A stretch of DNA of 64,000 nt from Kribbella sp. VKM Ac-2568. Lineage in GTDB: Bacteria > Actinomycetota > Actinomycetes > Propionibacteriales > Kribbellaceae. This document shows, piece after piece, positions 16,651-25,428 of this stretch (position 1 is the stretch's first letter; each line of letters opens with the position of its first letter). The stretch covers positions 450,282-514,281 of the forward strand of contig NZ_SLVF01000007.1 of the NCBI RefSeq assembly GCF_004345365.1, written 5' to 3'. The translations under genes and the position numbers were made by a program. The notes below the pieces were generated by a model. That model worked only from the letters and a program-made list of their open reading frames with translations, did not search any database and had not been told where the DNA came from.

Positions 16651-17376
16651 ATGACCAGCACCGAAGAATTCTCCCTGGACGCGTGCGGCCCGCTCGTGCG
16701 CACCGCGGGGACACGCCGCGTCGGACTCGCCCTCGCGATGTTTCTTGCCCCCTGGCTCATCGTCGCCGCCGAGGTAGGCCACGCGGTGATGACCCTGCAC
16801 GGGGGTGATGACCTCGAACCGAGCGACGACCTCACCCTGACCGGCGAGCACCTCACGTTGGTCCGCTGGGCCAGCTTGGCCGCCTTGGCCGGGGCCTTGC
16901 TGCTTGTACCCGCCGTCCTCGGCGTGATGCGACTGGTCCGCGTCCGTGCCGCGCGTCTGGGCCTTGTCGGCGGTGTGCTCACCGCCGCGGCGTACGTCTG
17001 CTATTTCGCGATGGTGTTCCAGGGCTTCACCACGGCCGCGATGGTCGAGGCCGGCGGCTCGACGAGCCAGAACGTCACGGTGTTGCAGGCGGTCCTGGAC
17101 GAGCCGTTGACACGCTGGGTCTATCTGCTCTTCGTCCTGGGCAACCTCCTCGGCACGTTCCTGCTCGGCCTGGCCCTGGTACGGGCGCACACCGCGAATC
17201 GGCTCGCGGGATTCGGGCTGATGGCCTGGCCGGTGTTCCACGCCATCAGCTTCCCGTTCTCGGACGTGATCGGGACCGCAGTGCAGGCGATCGGCTTCGG
17301 ACTGGCTGCGATGGCACTGCTCCGACGGCGCGACCCGCGGACGGAGCCGGAGCCCTACGAACTGTTGCGCAGGTAG
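16651..17376 (+). CDS. Six-helix membrane protein, hypothetical
   Basis: 241 aa with a strong AAGGAG site before ATG 16651. About six transmembrane helices: LALAMFLAPWLIVAAEVGHA, then roughly 70-92, 100-120, 148-170, 180-198 and 205-223. The loop between helices 1 and 2 is acidic. The pattern resembles DUF4386-type proteins of unknown function (weak). Its 3' end overlaps the convergent response-regulator gene by 22 bp, so the two transcripts are antisense at their ends. Confidence 0.78.
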   Translation: MTSTEEFSLDACGPLVRTAGTRRVGLALAMFLAPWLIVAAEVGHAVMTLHGGDDLEPSDDLTLTGEHLTLVRWASLAALAGALLLVPAVLGVMRLVRVRAARLGLVGGVLTAAAYVCYFAMVFQGFTTAAMVEAGGSTSQNVTVLQAVLDEPLTRWVYLLFVLGNLLGTFLLGLALVRAHTANRLAGFGLMAWPVFHAISFPFSDVIGTAVQAIGFGLAAMALLRRRDPRTEPEPYELLRR

Positions 17377-17999
17377 GCCAGCACTGCCAGGACGCGGCGG
17401 TGGTCGTCGTCGGAGTCGTACAGTCCGAGCTTGACGAAGATGTGCCGGACATGGGTCTCCACAGTGCGCTCGGCGGTGTGGAGCCGACGTGCCACTGCCG
17501 CGTTCGAGCGGCCCTCCGCGACCAGGCCCAGCACCTCCCGCTCGCGCTCGGTCAGCTGGGCGAAGGCGGGCTCGGGATGCATCGGCGCCAGCAGCGACGC
17601 GACCACCTCGGGGTCCAGCGCCGAACCTCCGGCCGCGACCCGGCGGAGGGCGTCGAGGAAGTCGTCGAGGTCGAGGATCCGGTCCTTGAGCAGGTAGCCG
17701 AAGGCTCCCGTCGCGACGAGCTCGGTCGACTGGGTCGTCTCGACGTGCTGGGACAGCAGCACCACCGGGAGCCCTGGCCGCACAGTCCGGAGCTCCCGCG
17801 CCGCGCGAGCACCGTCATCGCTCATGTTCGGCGGCATCCGGATGTCGGTGACGAGGAGGTCGGGCTCGTGCGCCAGCACCGCCGCCACCACGCCGGGCGC
17901 GTCACCAACACGTGCAACGATGTCGTGGCCGGCCTGGGCGAGCAGCAGCGCCAGACCCTCGCGTACGACGGCGGAGTCCTCGCCGATCACGATCCGCAC
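17355..17999 (-). CDS. NarL/LuxR-type response regulator
   Basis: 214 aa. The N-terminal receiver domain has the acidic pocket (GEDSAVVREG), the phospho-acceptor Asp in LLVTDIRMPP and the conserved Lys in YLLKDR. The C-terminal LuxR helix-turn-helix contains LTEREREVLGLVAEGRSN and TVETHVRHIFVKL. It overlaps the upstream histidine kinase by 13 bp, so the two form a coupled pair. Its targets are unknown. Confidence 0.94.
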   Translation of the reverse strand: MRIVIGEDSAVVREGLALLLAQAGHDIVARVGDAPGVVAAVLAHEPDLLVTDIRMPPNMSDDGARAARELRTVRPGLPVVLLSQHVETTQSTELVATGAFGYLLKDRILDLDDFLDALRRVAAGGSALDPEVVASLLAPMHPEPAFAQLTEREREVLGLVAEGRSNAAVARRLHTAERTVETHVRHIFVKLGLYDSDDDHRRVLAVLAYLRNSS

Positions 18000-19870
18000 G
18001 GCAGCCTCGCCTCCACTCGCGTACCGATGCCGGGGCTGCTGTCCACAGCGAGCTCACCCCCGGTCGCCGCCACGCGGTCGCGCAGCCCAGCGAGCCCGGA
18101 CCCGGCGCACACCGTGGCGCCGCCGCGACCGTCGTCGGACACCACCACCCGCAGGTCCCCGTTGCGGTGGGTGACGTCGATGACGACCGACCGGGCTTCC
18201 GCGTGCTTGAGCGCGTTCGCCAACGCCTCGGCGGCCACGTAGTACGCCGTCGTCGCCACCACGTTCGGTACGGGATCGGCGGTCAGGTGGACCTCTACCG
18301 GCACCGGGCTGGTCCGGACCAGGCCGCGGATCGCGGCTGAGAGACCCTCGTCCAGCCCGCGTGGGCGTACTCCTCCGGCCAGCTGACGGAGCTCGCCCAG
18401 GGCTTCCTGCAGGTCCCGTACGGCGGTACCGAGCACCTGTTGCAGCGGATCGGCCGGGTCCGCGCGCTGCTGCGCCAGCCGCAGGAACATCCCGATCGCG
18501 ACCAGCCGCTGCTGGGCGCCGTCATGTAGGTCGCGCTCGAGCCGGCGACGCTCGGCGTCGCCGGCCTCGACCAGGCGCGCCCGCGAGGCACGGGTCTCGG
18601 CCAGCGCGTGGCGCAGAGCGATACGGGAATGCGCCAGCTCCAGCGGCAGGTGCGCTGCTCGCAGCGCCTCCCGGAGCAGCCGGGGGCGCCGCACGGCCAG
18701 GTCGTAGCCGACGGAGCCCAGCAGTCTGCCGGCCACGGCGACGTCCAGCGCAGGGTCCTCCGGTCGGGCCGACGGCTCGCCGTCACCAGTACGCCATGGC
18801 GTCGTCGGGTCGGAGGGAAGCCAATAGACCACGCGCAGTCCCGGATCGTGAAGCGCCTCACGCAACGCCGACTCGACCTGCTCCGGCCCGGTGCGACCAT
18901 CTCGCACCTCGTCGAGGAACCGGTCCAGCCGGATCAAGGCGTCACGCCTGCCGCGGTCGAACCGGGCGTCCACGAGCGCCTGCACCCGACGCCGCAGCAG
19001 TCCGAAGGAGGCCGCGCACACCAGCGTCGCCACCGCGGTCGGCAGATCGGAGCCACGTCCCGCCACAACCCCGATCCCCACCGTGACGGCCGCGAACACC
19101 GCCACCAGGCCACCGGTCAGCACGATGTAGGCAACCGTGCGGCTGACCAGCGTGTCCACGTCGTACAGGTCGTGCCGCAGAACCGCGATGGCAACGCTGA
19201 CCGGCATGCTGACGAAGACCAGCAACAGCCCGACCTGGACCACGACTCCCGCAACGTCGGTGAGCAGGTACGCCGCCCAGGTGACGATCAGGACGATCGG
19301 CAGCAGCAGGATGCTCAACACGAACCACTTCAACTGTCGTCGTACCACGTCGCCTCCTCGGCGGAAGCGCACGACCACGCGCACCACCGATCCGACCAGC
19401 AGCGCGAGCAGCAGGATCAGCGAGCCGACGCCGAGCACGGTGTCGACCCAGTGCGGCACCTCCACCGGCGGGCTGCCTGGGATCTGTCCGGCACGGCCGC
19501 CATAGTTGCCCGCGTCCAGGGCGACCGCCACGTGGAACGCGACCAGGAAAAGGCCCCAGCCCGCCGGGAGCACCCACCAGCCGCGCCCGAGTCGACCGTC
19601 CGGGAAGTACGCAGCGAGCAACGCAGGCGGGACGTACAGCCACACCCACCCGGCGAGGGAGGCCACCGCGAGGAGGAGGCCGAGGCCGTGCGGTGGCGAC
19701 CGGCCCGCCACCGCGGAGTCGGGCGAGAGCATGGCCAGCGGGAGCAAGCCGAGCGCCACGAGCAGCGCACCGACGACGCGTGGTCCACGAAGCAACAGCA
19801 ACAGACCGAGCACGACGCCCGGCGCACCCGCCACGCCGGCCACCGCGACTTGCCAACCCGTCATCGCCAC
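17987..19870 (-). CDS. NarL-type sensor histidine kinase with large membrane domain
   Basis: 627 aa. The first 270 residues hold about eight hydrophobic segments, followed by a linker region, a HisKA_3 dimerisation helix with RRRLERDLHDGAQQRL (phospho-His in LHDGAQ), and a HATPase with the N-box AEALANALKHA and G-box DDGRGG and GSGLAGLRDR. The signal is probably sensed in or near the membrane. The cognate regulator lies directly downstream with overlapping ends. The start at 19870 is followed closely by a second Met. Confidence 0.93.
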   Translation of the reverse strand: MAMTGWQVAVAGVAGAPGVVLGLLLLLRGPRVVGALLVALGLLPLAMLSPDSAVAGRSPPHGLGLLLAVASLAGWVWLYVPPALLAAYFPDGRLGRGWWVLPAGWGLFLVAFHVAVALDAGNYGGRAGQIPGSPPVEVPHWVDTVLGVGSLILLLALLVGSVVRVVVRFRRGGDVVRRQLKWFVLSILLLPIVLIVTWAAYLLTDVAGVVVQVGLLLVFVSMPVSVAIAVLRHDLYDVDTLVSRTVAYIVLTGGLVAVFAAVTVGIGVVAGRGSDLPTAVATLVCAASFGLLRRRVQALVDARFDRGRRDALIRLDRFLDEVRDGRTGPEQVESALREALHDPGLRVVYWLPSDPTTPWRTGDGEPSARPEDPALDVAVAGRLLGSVGYDLAVRRPRLLREALRAAHLPLELAHSRIALRHALAETRASRARLVEAGDAERRRLERDLHDGAQQRLVAIGMFLRLAQQRADPADPLQQVLGTAVRDLQEALGELRQLAGGVRPRGLDEGLSAAIRGLVRTSPVPVEVHLTADPVPNVVATTAYYVAAEALANALKHAEARSVVIDVTHRNGDLRVVVSDDGRGGATVCAGSGLAGLRDRVAATGGELAVDSSPGIGTRVEARLPCGS

Positions 19871-20110
19871 GCCCCCACGTCCAACTCACACCACGACCCC
19901 TGACCAGACCGGGACGCCATGCGTTCCCGATCCCATGATCAGGTGCAGACGCCAAGAAAGCATGCGTACTGACACGCACAGCGCAGCCGGCCCGGGTAGC
20001 ACGCCTGGCGCGCCGGCCCCTCCGGATACCCACCACCGCCTCCGTCGCTGCATCGAACGACCCGAGGGTGACAAATGCTGGGCCCTCGAGCGGCGCCCCG
20101 CACGGATGCG

Positions 20111-20197
20111 GACCTCGAACTGGCCCGCGAGCTGAACCCGGAGCTGAAGTCCTTCTCCGAGTGGCTGGCCGAGCACAAGTCGGAGATCGTGGTCTGA
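20111..20197 (+). pseudogene. 3'-terminal remnant of an NmrA-like gene
   Basis: The frame encodes DLELARELNPELKSFSEWLA and ends EHKSEIVV before TGA at 20195. It matches the last 30 residues of the NmrA-like protein at 8677-9660. Nucleotides 20111-20155 are identical to 9565-9609 over 45 bp. Nothing upstream of 20111 resembles the rest of the gene, so this is the tail of a lost paralogue or a partial duplication. Confidence 0.8.
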
Positions 20198-20207
20198 CGA
20201 GCTGGAG

Positions 20208-21542
20208 CTAGGGCGCGGCCAGAGTCAGGTGGACCGACGAGCCCGTGGGCAGGTTGGGGTGGATGGTGAGCCTGCCGCCGGCCGCCTCGGCGCAGCGGCG
20301 GGCGATGTCCAGCCCGAGTCCGGTGGAGCCGCGGTCGCTCCGGCCGCGCTCACCGGCCCCCAGCGGAATGCCGGGCCCCTCGTCGGCGACCACGATCAGT
20401 ACGCCGTCGCTGCCGCCGACGGGTTGCCTGGTCAGGATGATCCGCGCGGAGGTCCCGTCAGGGGTGTGGGCGACCACGTTCTCCACCAGGGCGTCCAGCG
20501 CGGCGCCGAGATCCTCCGCCGACGACCTCACCATCGCCGGCGGGGTCGGCAGATCCAGGACAAGTTCGCGGCCCTGATCCTCGAACAGCGGCTCCCAGAA
20601 GGCGGCCCGCCGTCGGGTCACCTCGACCGCGTCGCAGTGCGGGACCCGGCCCTCGCGCTGAGGCCGTCTCGCCGCGCTGATGACCGCGGTCAATGTCCGT
20701 TCGAGGCTGTTCACCTGGGTGTTGAGCTCCTCGGCCCGCTCTCGGTCCGGTAGCGCCTCGACCTGGAGGCGGAGTGCCGTCAGCGGAGTACGGAGCCGGT
20801 GGCTGAGATCCGCGACCGCCTCGCGTTCGACCGCGATCACCTCGTCGATGCGATCCGCCAGACCGTTGAGCGCGGCACCTACTTTCGCGACCTCCGCGGG
20901 ACCACTCGTCGGGGCTCTCGCATCGACGTCACCCTTGGCCAGACGTTCCGCAGTACGGGCGGTTTCTTCCAGTGGGCGGGCCAGGCGGCGGGAGACGAGT
21001 TCGGCGCCGAGGATGCTGAGGAGCAGGACGAGCAGGCTGCCCGCGAGCAGGAAGAGGATGCGCGGCAGGAGCCCGTCGTACAACTCCTCGGAGGTGAGGA
21101 ACAGGCAGACCGACGCCGGCCCGTTGTGGGTGTCGACGTCGATCTCCGTCGCGACTCCGCCGGCCACCGTGCGCGTCGACGTGTCCGAGATCTTCGGCGG
21201 CCCCTTCCGGTCGTCGCCGTCATCGTCGCCGTGATCACCCGGAACCGGCTTCGGCGCCGCGACCCCACCGGGAGGCGGATCGCCCAGCGTCGTACCGTCG
21301 GCCATCCGGACCGAGATCCGGCCTGGAACATCGTTCTTGGCGGCCTCGATGTACGCCGTGACGTCGGCGGCCGTGTGGTTCCTGTCGCCGACGTAGTACG
21401 CCACGTTCTTGGCGGTGTAGCTCGCGGCCTCGAGCGAGTCGTTCTCGGCCGCGTTCCGCAGCAGGATGGTCAGCGGTACGGCGAACGCCAGTACCACCAG
21501 CGTCGTCATGCCGACGGAGAGCAGCAGGATCCGGCGGCGCAT
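20208..21542 (-). CDS. HAMP-containing sensor histidine kinase
   Basis: 444 aa. An N-terminal helix (about 5-28), an extracytoplasmic sensor of about 130 residues with a Gly/Asp-rich loop, a second helix at about 165-187, HAMP, then HisKA with DLSHRLRTPLTALR (phospho-His) and a HATPase with the N-box ALDALVENVVAH and GPGIP. It pairs with the OmpR-type regulator 2 bp upstream (21545-22237), in the usual order of regulator then kinase. The signal is unknown; the extracellular part has no recognised domain. Confidence 0.93.
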   Translation of the reverse strand: MRRRILLLSVGMTTLVVLAFAVPLTILLRNAAENDSLEAASYTAKNVAYYVGDRNHTAADVTAYIEAAKNDVPGRISVRMADGTTLGDPPPGGVAAPKPVPGDHGDDDGDDRKGPPKISDTSTRTVAGGVATEIDVDTHNGPASVCLFLTSEELYDGLLPRILFLLAGSLLVLLLSILGAELVSRRLARPLEETARTAERLAKGDVDARAPTSGPAEVAKVGAALNGLADRIDEVIAVEREAVADLSHRLRTPLTALRLQVEALPDRERAEELNTQVNSLERTLTAVISAARRPQREGRVPHCDAVEVTRRRAAFWEPLFEDQGRELVLDLPTPPAMVRSSAEDLGAALDALVENVVAHTPDGTSARIILTRQPVGGSDGVLIVVADEGPGIPLGAGERGRSDRGSTGLGLDIARRCAEAAGGRLTIHPNLPTGSSVHLTLAAP

Positions 21543-21544
21543 GG

Positions 21545-22237
21545 TCAGGCGCCTGGTTCCGGCGGGGCGAGCTTCACGCCGACCCCGCGCACGCTGTGCA
21601 GGAACCGCGGCTCAGCGGCGGTCTCGCCGAGCTTGCGGCGCAACCAGGACAGGTGCACGTCGACGGTCCGGTCGCCGCCTCCCCACGGCAGACCCCACAC
21701 CTCGGCGAGCAGTTCGCGCTTGGTGACGACGGCGCCCGCGCGCCGCGACAACGCGAGCAGCAGGTCGAACTCCTTGCGGGTCAGGTCGACCGGATCGCCG
21801 TCGACGGTGACCTCGCGGCTGCGCGGGTCGATCTCCAGAGCGCCCAGACTGAGCACGGACTCGCCCTGCTGGTCGGGACCACGACGACGCAGTACGGCCC
21901 GGATCCTGGCGTCGATCTGCGCTGAGCTGAACGGCTTGATCACGTAGTCGTCGGCGCCGGCGTCGAGCAGTCTCACCACGCTGGCGTCGTCGTCGCGGGC
22001 CGTCGCCACGATGACCGGGATATCGCTGACAGCGCGGACCATGGCGAGCACGTCGCGACCGTCGAGGTCGGGCAGGCCGAGATCGAGCAGCACCACGTCG
22101 GGCTTCTCGCGAGCCACCGCCGCGACCCCCTCGGCTCCACTGGCCAGTGGCGTGACGACGTGACCGGCGGCCGTGAGCGACTTGCTCAGCGACGTCCGGA
22201 TCGCGTCATCATCCTCAACCAGGAGTACTCGCACCAT
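21545..22237 (-). CDS. OmpR/PhoB-type response regulator
   Basis: 230 aa. The receiver domain has VEDDDAIR, the phospho-acceptor Asp in VVLLDLGLPDLDG and Lys in DDYVIKPFS. The C-terminal winged helix has LTRKEFDLLLALSRRAG and the recognition region DRTVDVHLSWLRRKLG. It is first in a two-gene operon with the histidine kinase. No operator was identified upstream. Confidence 0.94.
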   Translation of the reverse strand: MVRVLLVEDDDAIRTSLSKSLTAAGHVVTPLASGAEGVAAVAREKPDVVLLDLGLPDLDGRDVLAMVRAVSDIPVIVATARDDDASVVRLLDAGADDYVIKPFSSAQIDARIRAVLRRRGPDQQGESVLSLGALEIDPRSREVTVDGDPVDLTRKEFDLLLALSRRAGAVVTKRELLAEVWGLPWGGGDRTVDVHLSWLRRKLGETAAEPRFLHSVRGVGVKLAPPEPGA

Positions 22238-22277
22238 GCCTCTGAGCGTAGACGGTCCTCCCCAGACCGCCCCTGAT

Positions 22278-22901
22278 TCAGGCAGGCGCCGGTTTGGGCG
22301 CCTTCAGGCCGGTACTGCGCAACTCCAGGTCGGCGAGTTGGGCTATGACGGTGGTGTCGCCCTGACGCCAGGCCCCGACCGGGTCGTCGGAGATCTTGGC
22401 GAGCCGGTGCATCGGCTGGTTCGCCATCGCCCGGAGCGCGAACAGGTCCAGGTCGGCCGCGTTGTCGATGAACTTCTGCGCGGCGGTCGCCCGCCGGGAG
22501 AACCGGATCCGGCGAGGCAGCCAGATCAGCAGCGCGAACAGTACGGGCAACCCGATCGTCACGGCGGCCAGGAGATACGCCAACTGCTCGACCGCGTGCG
22601 CCTGGTCCCGCCCGGCCTGCGCCAACCGCGCCGCCGCGCCGGCCGCACCGTCGATCGGCGCCCGCAACTCGTCACCGACGGCCGGCACCTTCCCGACCGG
22701 CTCGGACATCTTCCGGAGATCCCCCGCCAGGCCGTCCCCGGCCTCGGCCGCCTTGCGCCCCGGATACCCCAGCGCGTTGGTGATCTTGAAGACGGTCAGG
22801 CCTAGCGCAGTGCAGAACGCGATCCAGGCGACCAGCATCAGATCCCCGAACATCTGCCCCACCCGCTGCACGCCCACACTCGAGTAGAGCTTCACCAGCA
22901 A
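22278..22901 (-). CDS. Two-pass membrane protein, hypothetical
   Basis: 207 aa. Hydrophobic helices lie at about 20-42 and 108-127. An extracytoplasmic Ala/Gly-rich stretch between them probably forms a coiled coil (GDELRAPIDGAAGAAARLAQ). The cytoplasmic tail is charged and helical. The arrangement resembles conserved actinobacterial proteins of unknown function. It is on the same strand as the two-component pair, 40 bp upstream of it, and might be co-transcribed. Confidence 0.75.
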   Translation of the reverse strand: MLVKLYSSVGVQRVGQMFGDLMLVAWIAFCTALGLTVFKITNALGYPGRKAAEAGDGLAGDLRKMSEPVGKVPAVGDELRAPIDGAAGAAARLAQAGRDQAHAVEQLAYLLAAVTIGLPVLFALLIWLPRRIRFSRRATAAQKFIDNAADLDLFALRAMANQPMHRLAKISDDPVGAWRQGDTTVIAQLADLELRSTGLKAPKPAPA

Positions 22902-22988
22902 TCCCCTTCGTCGACTACTCCTCTAATGCCCCGCTCGGCCAAAGGCGACACTACTGACCGCCGCGGCGCCGAGGGGTTACCGTGATGC

Positions 22989-24158
22989 GTGTTCGCGATC
23001 GAGGTGGACGCCGTCTTCGACGGTGAGCGTTACTCCGGTGACGGTGCGGTCGTGATCGTCGACGACGGACGGATCGCAGGCGTCGAGCCCCGCGGTACTG
23101 CGTTGTCGTGCGAGGTGACGCGCTTCGAGGGCTGCACGTTGTTGCCGGGACTGATCGACACGCACGTACACCTGTGTTGTGACAGCGGACCCGGCGCACT
23201 CGACCGGATCCCCAACTTCAGCGACGCCGAGCTCGTCACCGTCATCGAGAACTCCCTGAAGGCGCAACTGGCCAGCGGGGTCACCACGGTGCGCGACCTG
23301 GGCGACCGTTCCTTTGCCGTCGTGGACTGGCGGTCCGGCGACAGTTCGTTCCCGACTGTGGTCGCGAGTGGGCCGCCGATCACGATTCCGCAGGGACACT
23401 GCTGGAACATGGGAGGCGCCGTCCGCGGTGCCGACGAGCTCCGCCGGGCGGTCGCCGAACGTGCCGAGCGCGGCGCTGACCTCGTGAAGGTCATGGCCAG
23501 CGGCGGCGCCAACACCCCTGGGACCGATCCAGCCGTGGTCCAGTTCAGCGCCGAGGAAATCCTTGTGGTCGTTGACGAATCCCACGCCCGCGGCCTCCCC
23601 GTCACGGCCCACGCCCACTCCCTGGAGTCCATCAAGAACTCCCTCAGCGCAGGCGTGGACAGCATCGAACACTGCTCCTTCATCACCACCAACGGCGTCG
23701 ACCTGGACGAGTCGGTGGTCGCCGACCTGATCACCTCCCGTACGACGGTCTGCCCGACCCTGGGAATCGTCCCGGGCGCGCACCCACCTCCCGCAGTACT
23801 GGAGATGCTCCGCCGCACGGGCACCACCTACGAAGCCCGCACCCACCTCTTCGCAGGCCTTCACGAATCCGGGGTGCGCCTGGTCTCCGGCTCCGACGGC
23901 GGCATCAACCCCGGCAAAGCCCACGGCATCCTCCCCGAAGCAGTAATCGGCCTCGTCCAGGGCGGCGTCTCCCCCGAGGCCGCCCTGACCACAGCCACCT
24001 CCACAGCCGCCACCACCTGCGGCCTAACCACCAAGGGCCGCGTCCTCGCCGGCTTCGACGCCGACCTCCTGATCATCCAAAGCAACCCCACCGCCGACAT
24101 AACCCGCCTCCGCAGTCCCCAAGCCCTTTACCTACAGGGAAACCGCGTGGACTTCTAG
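22989..24158 (+). CDS. Amidohydrolase-superfamily metal-dependent hydrolase
   Basis: 389 aa from GTG 22989. The TIM-barrel metal site is complete: HVH at 59-61 in LPGLIDTHVHL, a bridging Lys in ADLVKVMASGG, His residues in AHAHS and IEHCSF, and Asp in SGSDGG. The small beta domain surrounds it, ending ADLLIIQSNP. It resembles imidazolonepropionase- and Xaa-Pro-dipeptidase-like members, which cleave cyclic amides or acyl-amino acids; the substrate is unknown. Downstream codon use shifts toward CCC/ACC runs but remains in frame. Confidence 0.9.
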   Translation: MFAIEVDAVFDGERYSGDGAVVIVDDGRIAGVEPRGTALSCEVTRFEGCTLLPGLIDTHVHLCCDSGPGALDRIPNFSDAELVTVIENSLKAQLASGVTTVRDLGDRSFAVVDWRSGDSSFPTVVASGPPITIPQGHCWNMGGAVRGADELRRAVAERAERGADLVKVMASGGANTPGTDPAVVQFSAEEILVVVDESHARGLPVTAHAHSLESIKNSLSAGVDSIEHCSFITTNGVDLDESVVADLITSRTTVCPTLGIVPGAHPPPAVLEMLRRTGTTYEARTHLFAGLHESGVRLVSGSDGGINPGKAHGILPEAVIGLVQGGVSPEAALTTATSTAATTCGLTTKGRVLAGFDADLLIIQSNPTADITRLRSPQALYLQGNRVDF

Positions 24159-24234
24159 CCAACCACCGACTGGGCCGTCGGGCCCGTCCTGGGATCAGGC
24201 TGGGTTTGTCGGAGGGCCTCGTTAGGGTGGCGGG

Positions 24235-25428
24235 GTGGTTGAGCTTCCGTTGTTGCCGCTGGGGTATCACCAGGCCGTGCTGTCGCATGTGCGCCGGGTG
24301 GACGAGCGTGCGTGGGAGGCGTTGCGGCCGGCGGAGGCTGACGATCCGGGGTTGACCGAGACCTTGCTGAGGAACACCTACCGGCTCGAGGCGGGTGGTC
24401 ATCCGGCGTTGCACGAGGCTGGGTGTCGGGCGGCCGAGGCGTTGGGGCTCGAGGTCGAGGTGGAGTTCTTCCAGGCGCAGGGGGCGGGACAGCCCAACGC
24501 GTCACTGCTGCACCAGAGTGAGAAGGCGGTGATCCTGTTCGAGGGTCCGCTGCTGGACAGGCTGACGCCCGACGAGCTGGCAGCAGTCTGCGGCCACGAG
24601 TTGGCGCATCGCCTGCTCTGGACCATCGACGACGGCGCCTATCTCGCCGTCGACCGGTTGCTCGACGCCGCGGCGGGTGACGCGCGGACACCCGCGCAGT
24701 ACCTGGAGACTCATCGCCGGTGGGTGATGGCGTCGGAGTTGTTCGCCGATCGCGGCGCGCTCAAGTCCTGTGGAGACCTCGGTACTACGGTCCGCGCGCT
24801 CCTCAAGGTGCAGACCGGGTTGTCCGGCGTGGACCCCGAGGCCTATCTGCGGCAGGCCGGCGAGCTCGACCTCAGCACGGGCAGCCGCGGCACCACTCAC
24901 CCTGAAGGTGTCGCCCGCGCCTGGGCCCTGCAGAACTGGATCGCAGGCGAAGACGTCGAGGTGCTCCTGACCGGTCCGCTCGACGTGGATGCGCCCGATC
25001 TGCTGGACGCAGTGCTCCTGCGCGAGCTGAGCATGGACTTCGCTGCGCACATCGCCCAGACAGAAGGCCTGCGCTCGGACACCGTCGCCACATATGCGGC
25101 CGGGTTCGCGGATCCGCCCGGGCCTCTCGGCGTACCGGGTGGCGCGGTGCCGCGGTTCGACGAGCCGCTGGCGATCCGGCCGGTGGACGGCGCACCGATT
25201 CCCCGGCCGCGGGCGTTGACCGCCGCCACGAAGCAGTACCTCTGCTATCTCCTGCTGGATCTCGCGACGGCCGATCCCGATGCCGGAGACGAAGGACTGG
25301 TCGCGTCCCTGCGACTCGCCCGCCGCGCCGGACTCACGCCGTACGACGATCTGGCGGACGACGAGCTCGGGTGGAGCGACAAGCGCCGGGCGGAGCTGGC
25401 CGCGGCCGCGGACGGGGTGATCCAGTGA
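24235..25428 (+). CDS. M48-like zinc metallopeptidase, partner of the helicase
   Basis: 397 aa from GTG 24235. The zinc site is HELAH at residues 121-125 (VCGHELAHRLLW), and the third-ligand Glu is probably E168 in ASELFADRGAL, as in M48 peptidases. No transmembrane helix or signal peptide is present, unlike HtpX or Ste24, so the protein is probably soluble and cytoplasmic. The C-terminal half (200-397) is not recognised. The stop overlaps the helicase start as GTGA, so the two are translationally coupled. It could cleave a host or phage protein on a cue from the helicase (inference). Confidence 0.82.
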   Translation: MVELPLLPLGYHQAVLSHVRRVDERAWEALRPAEADDPGLTETLLRNTYRLEAGGHPALHEAGCRAAEALGLEVEVEFFQAQGAGQPNASLLHQSEKAVILFEGPLLDRLTPDELAAVCGHELAHRLLWTIDDGAYLAVDRLLDAAAGDARTPAQYLETHRRWVMASELFADRGALKSCGDLGTTVRALLKVQTGLSGVDPEAYLRQAGELDLSTGSRGTTHPEGVARAWALQNWIAGEDVEVLLTGPLDVDAPDLLDAVLLRELSMDFAAHIAQTEGLRSDTVATYAAGFADPPGPLGVPGGAVPRFDEPLAIRPVDGAPIPRPRALTAATKQYLCYLLLDLATADPDAGDEGLVASLRLARRAGLTPYDDLADDELGWSDKRRAELAAAADGVIQ

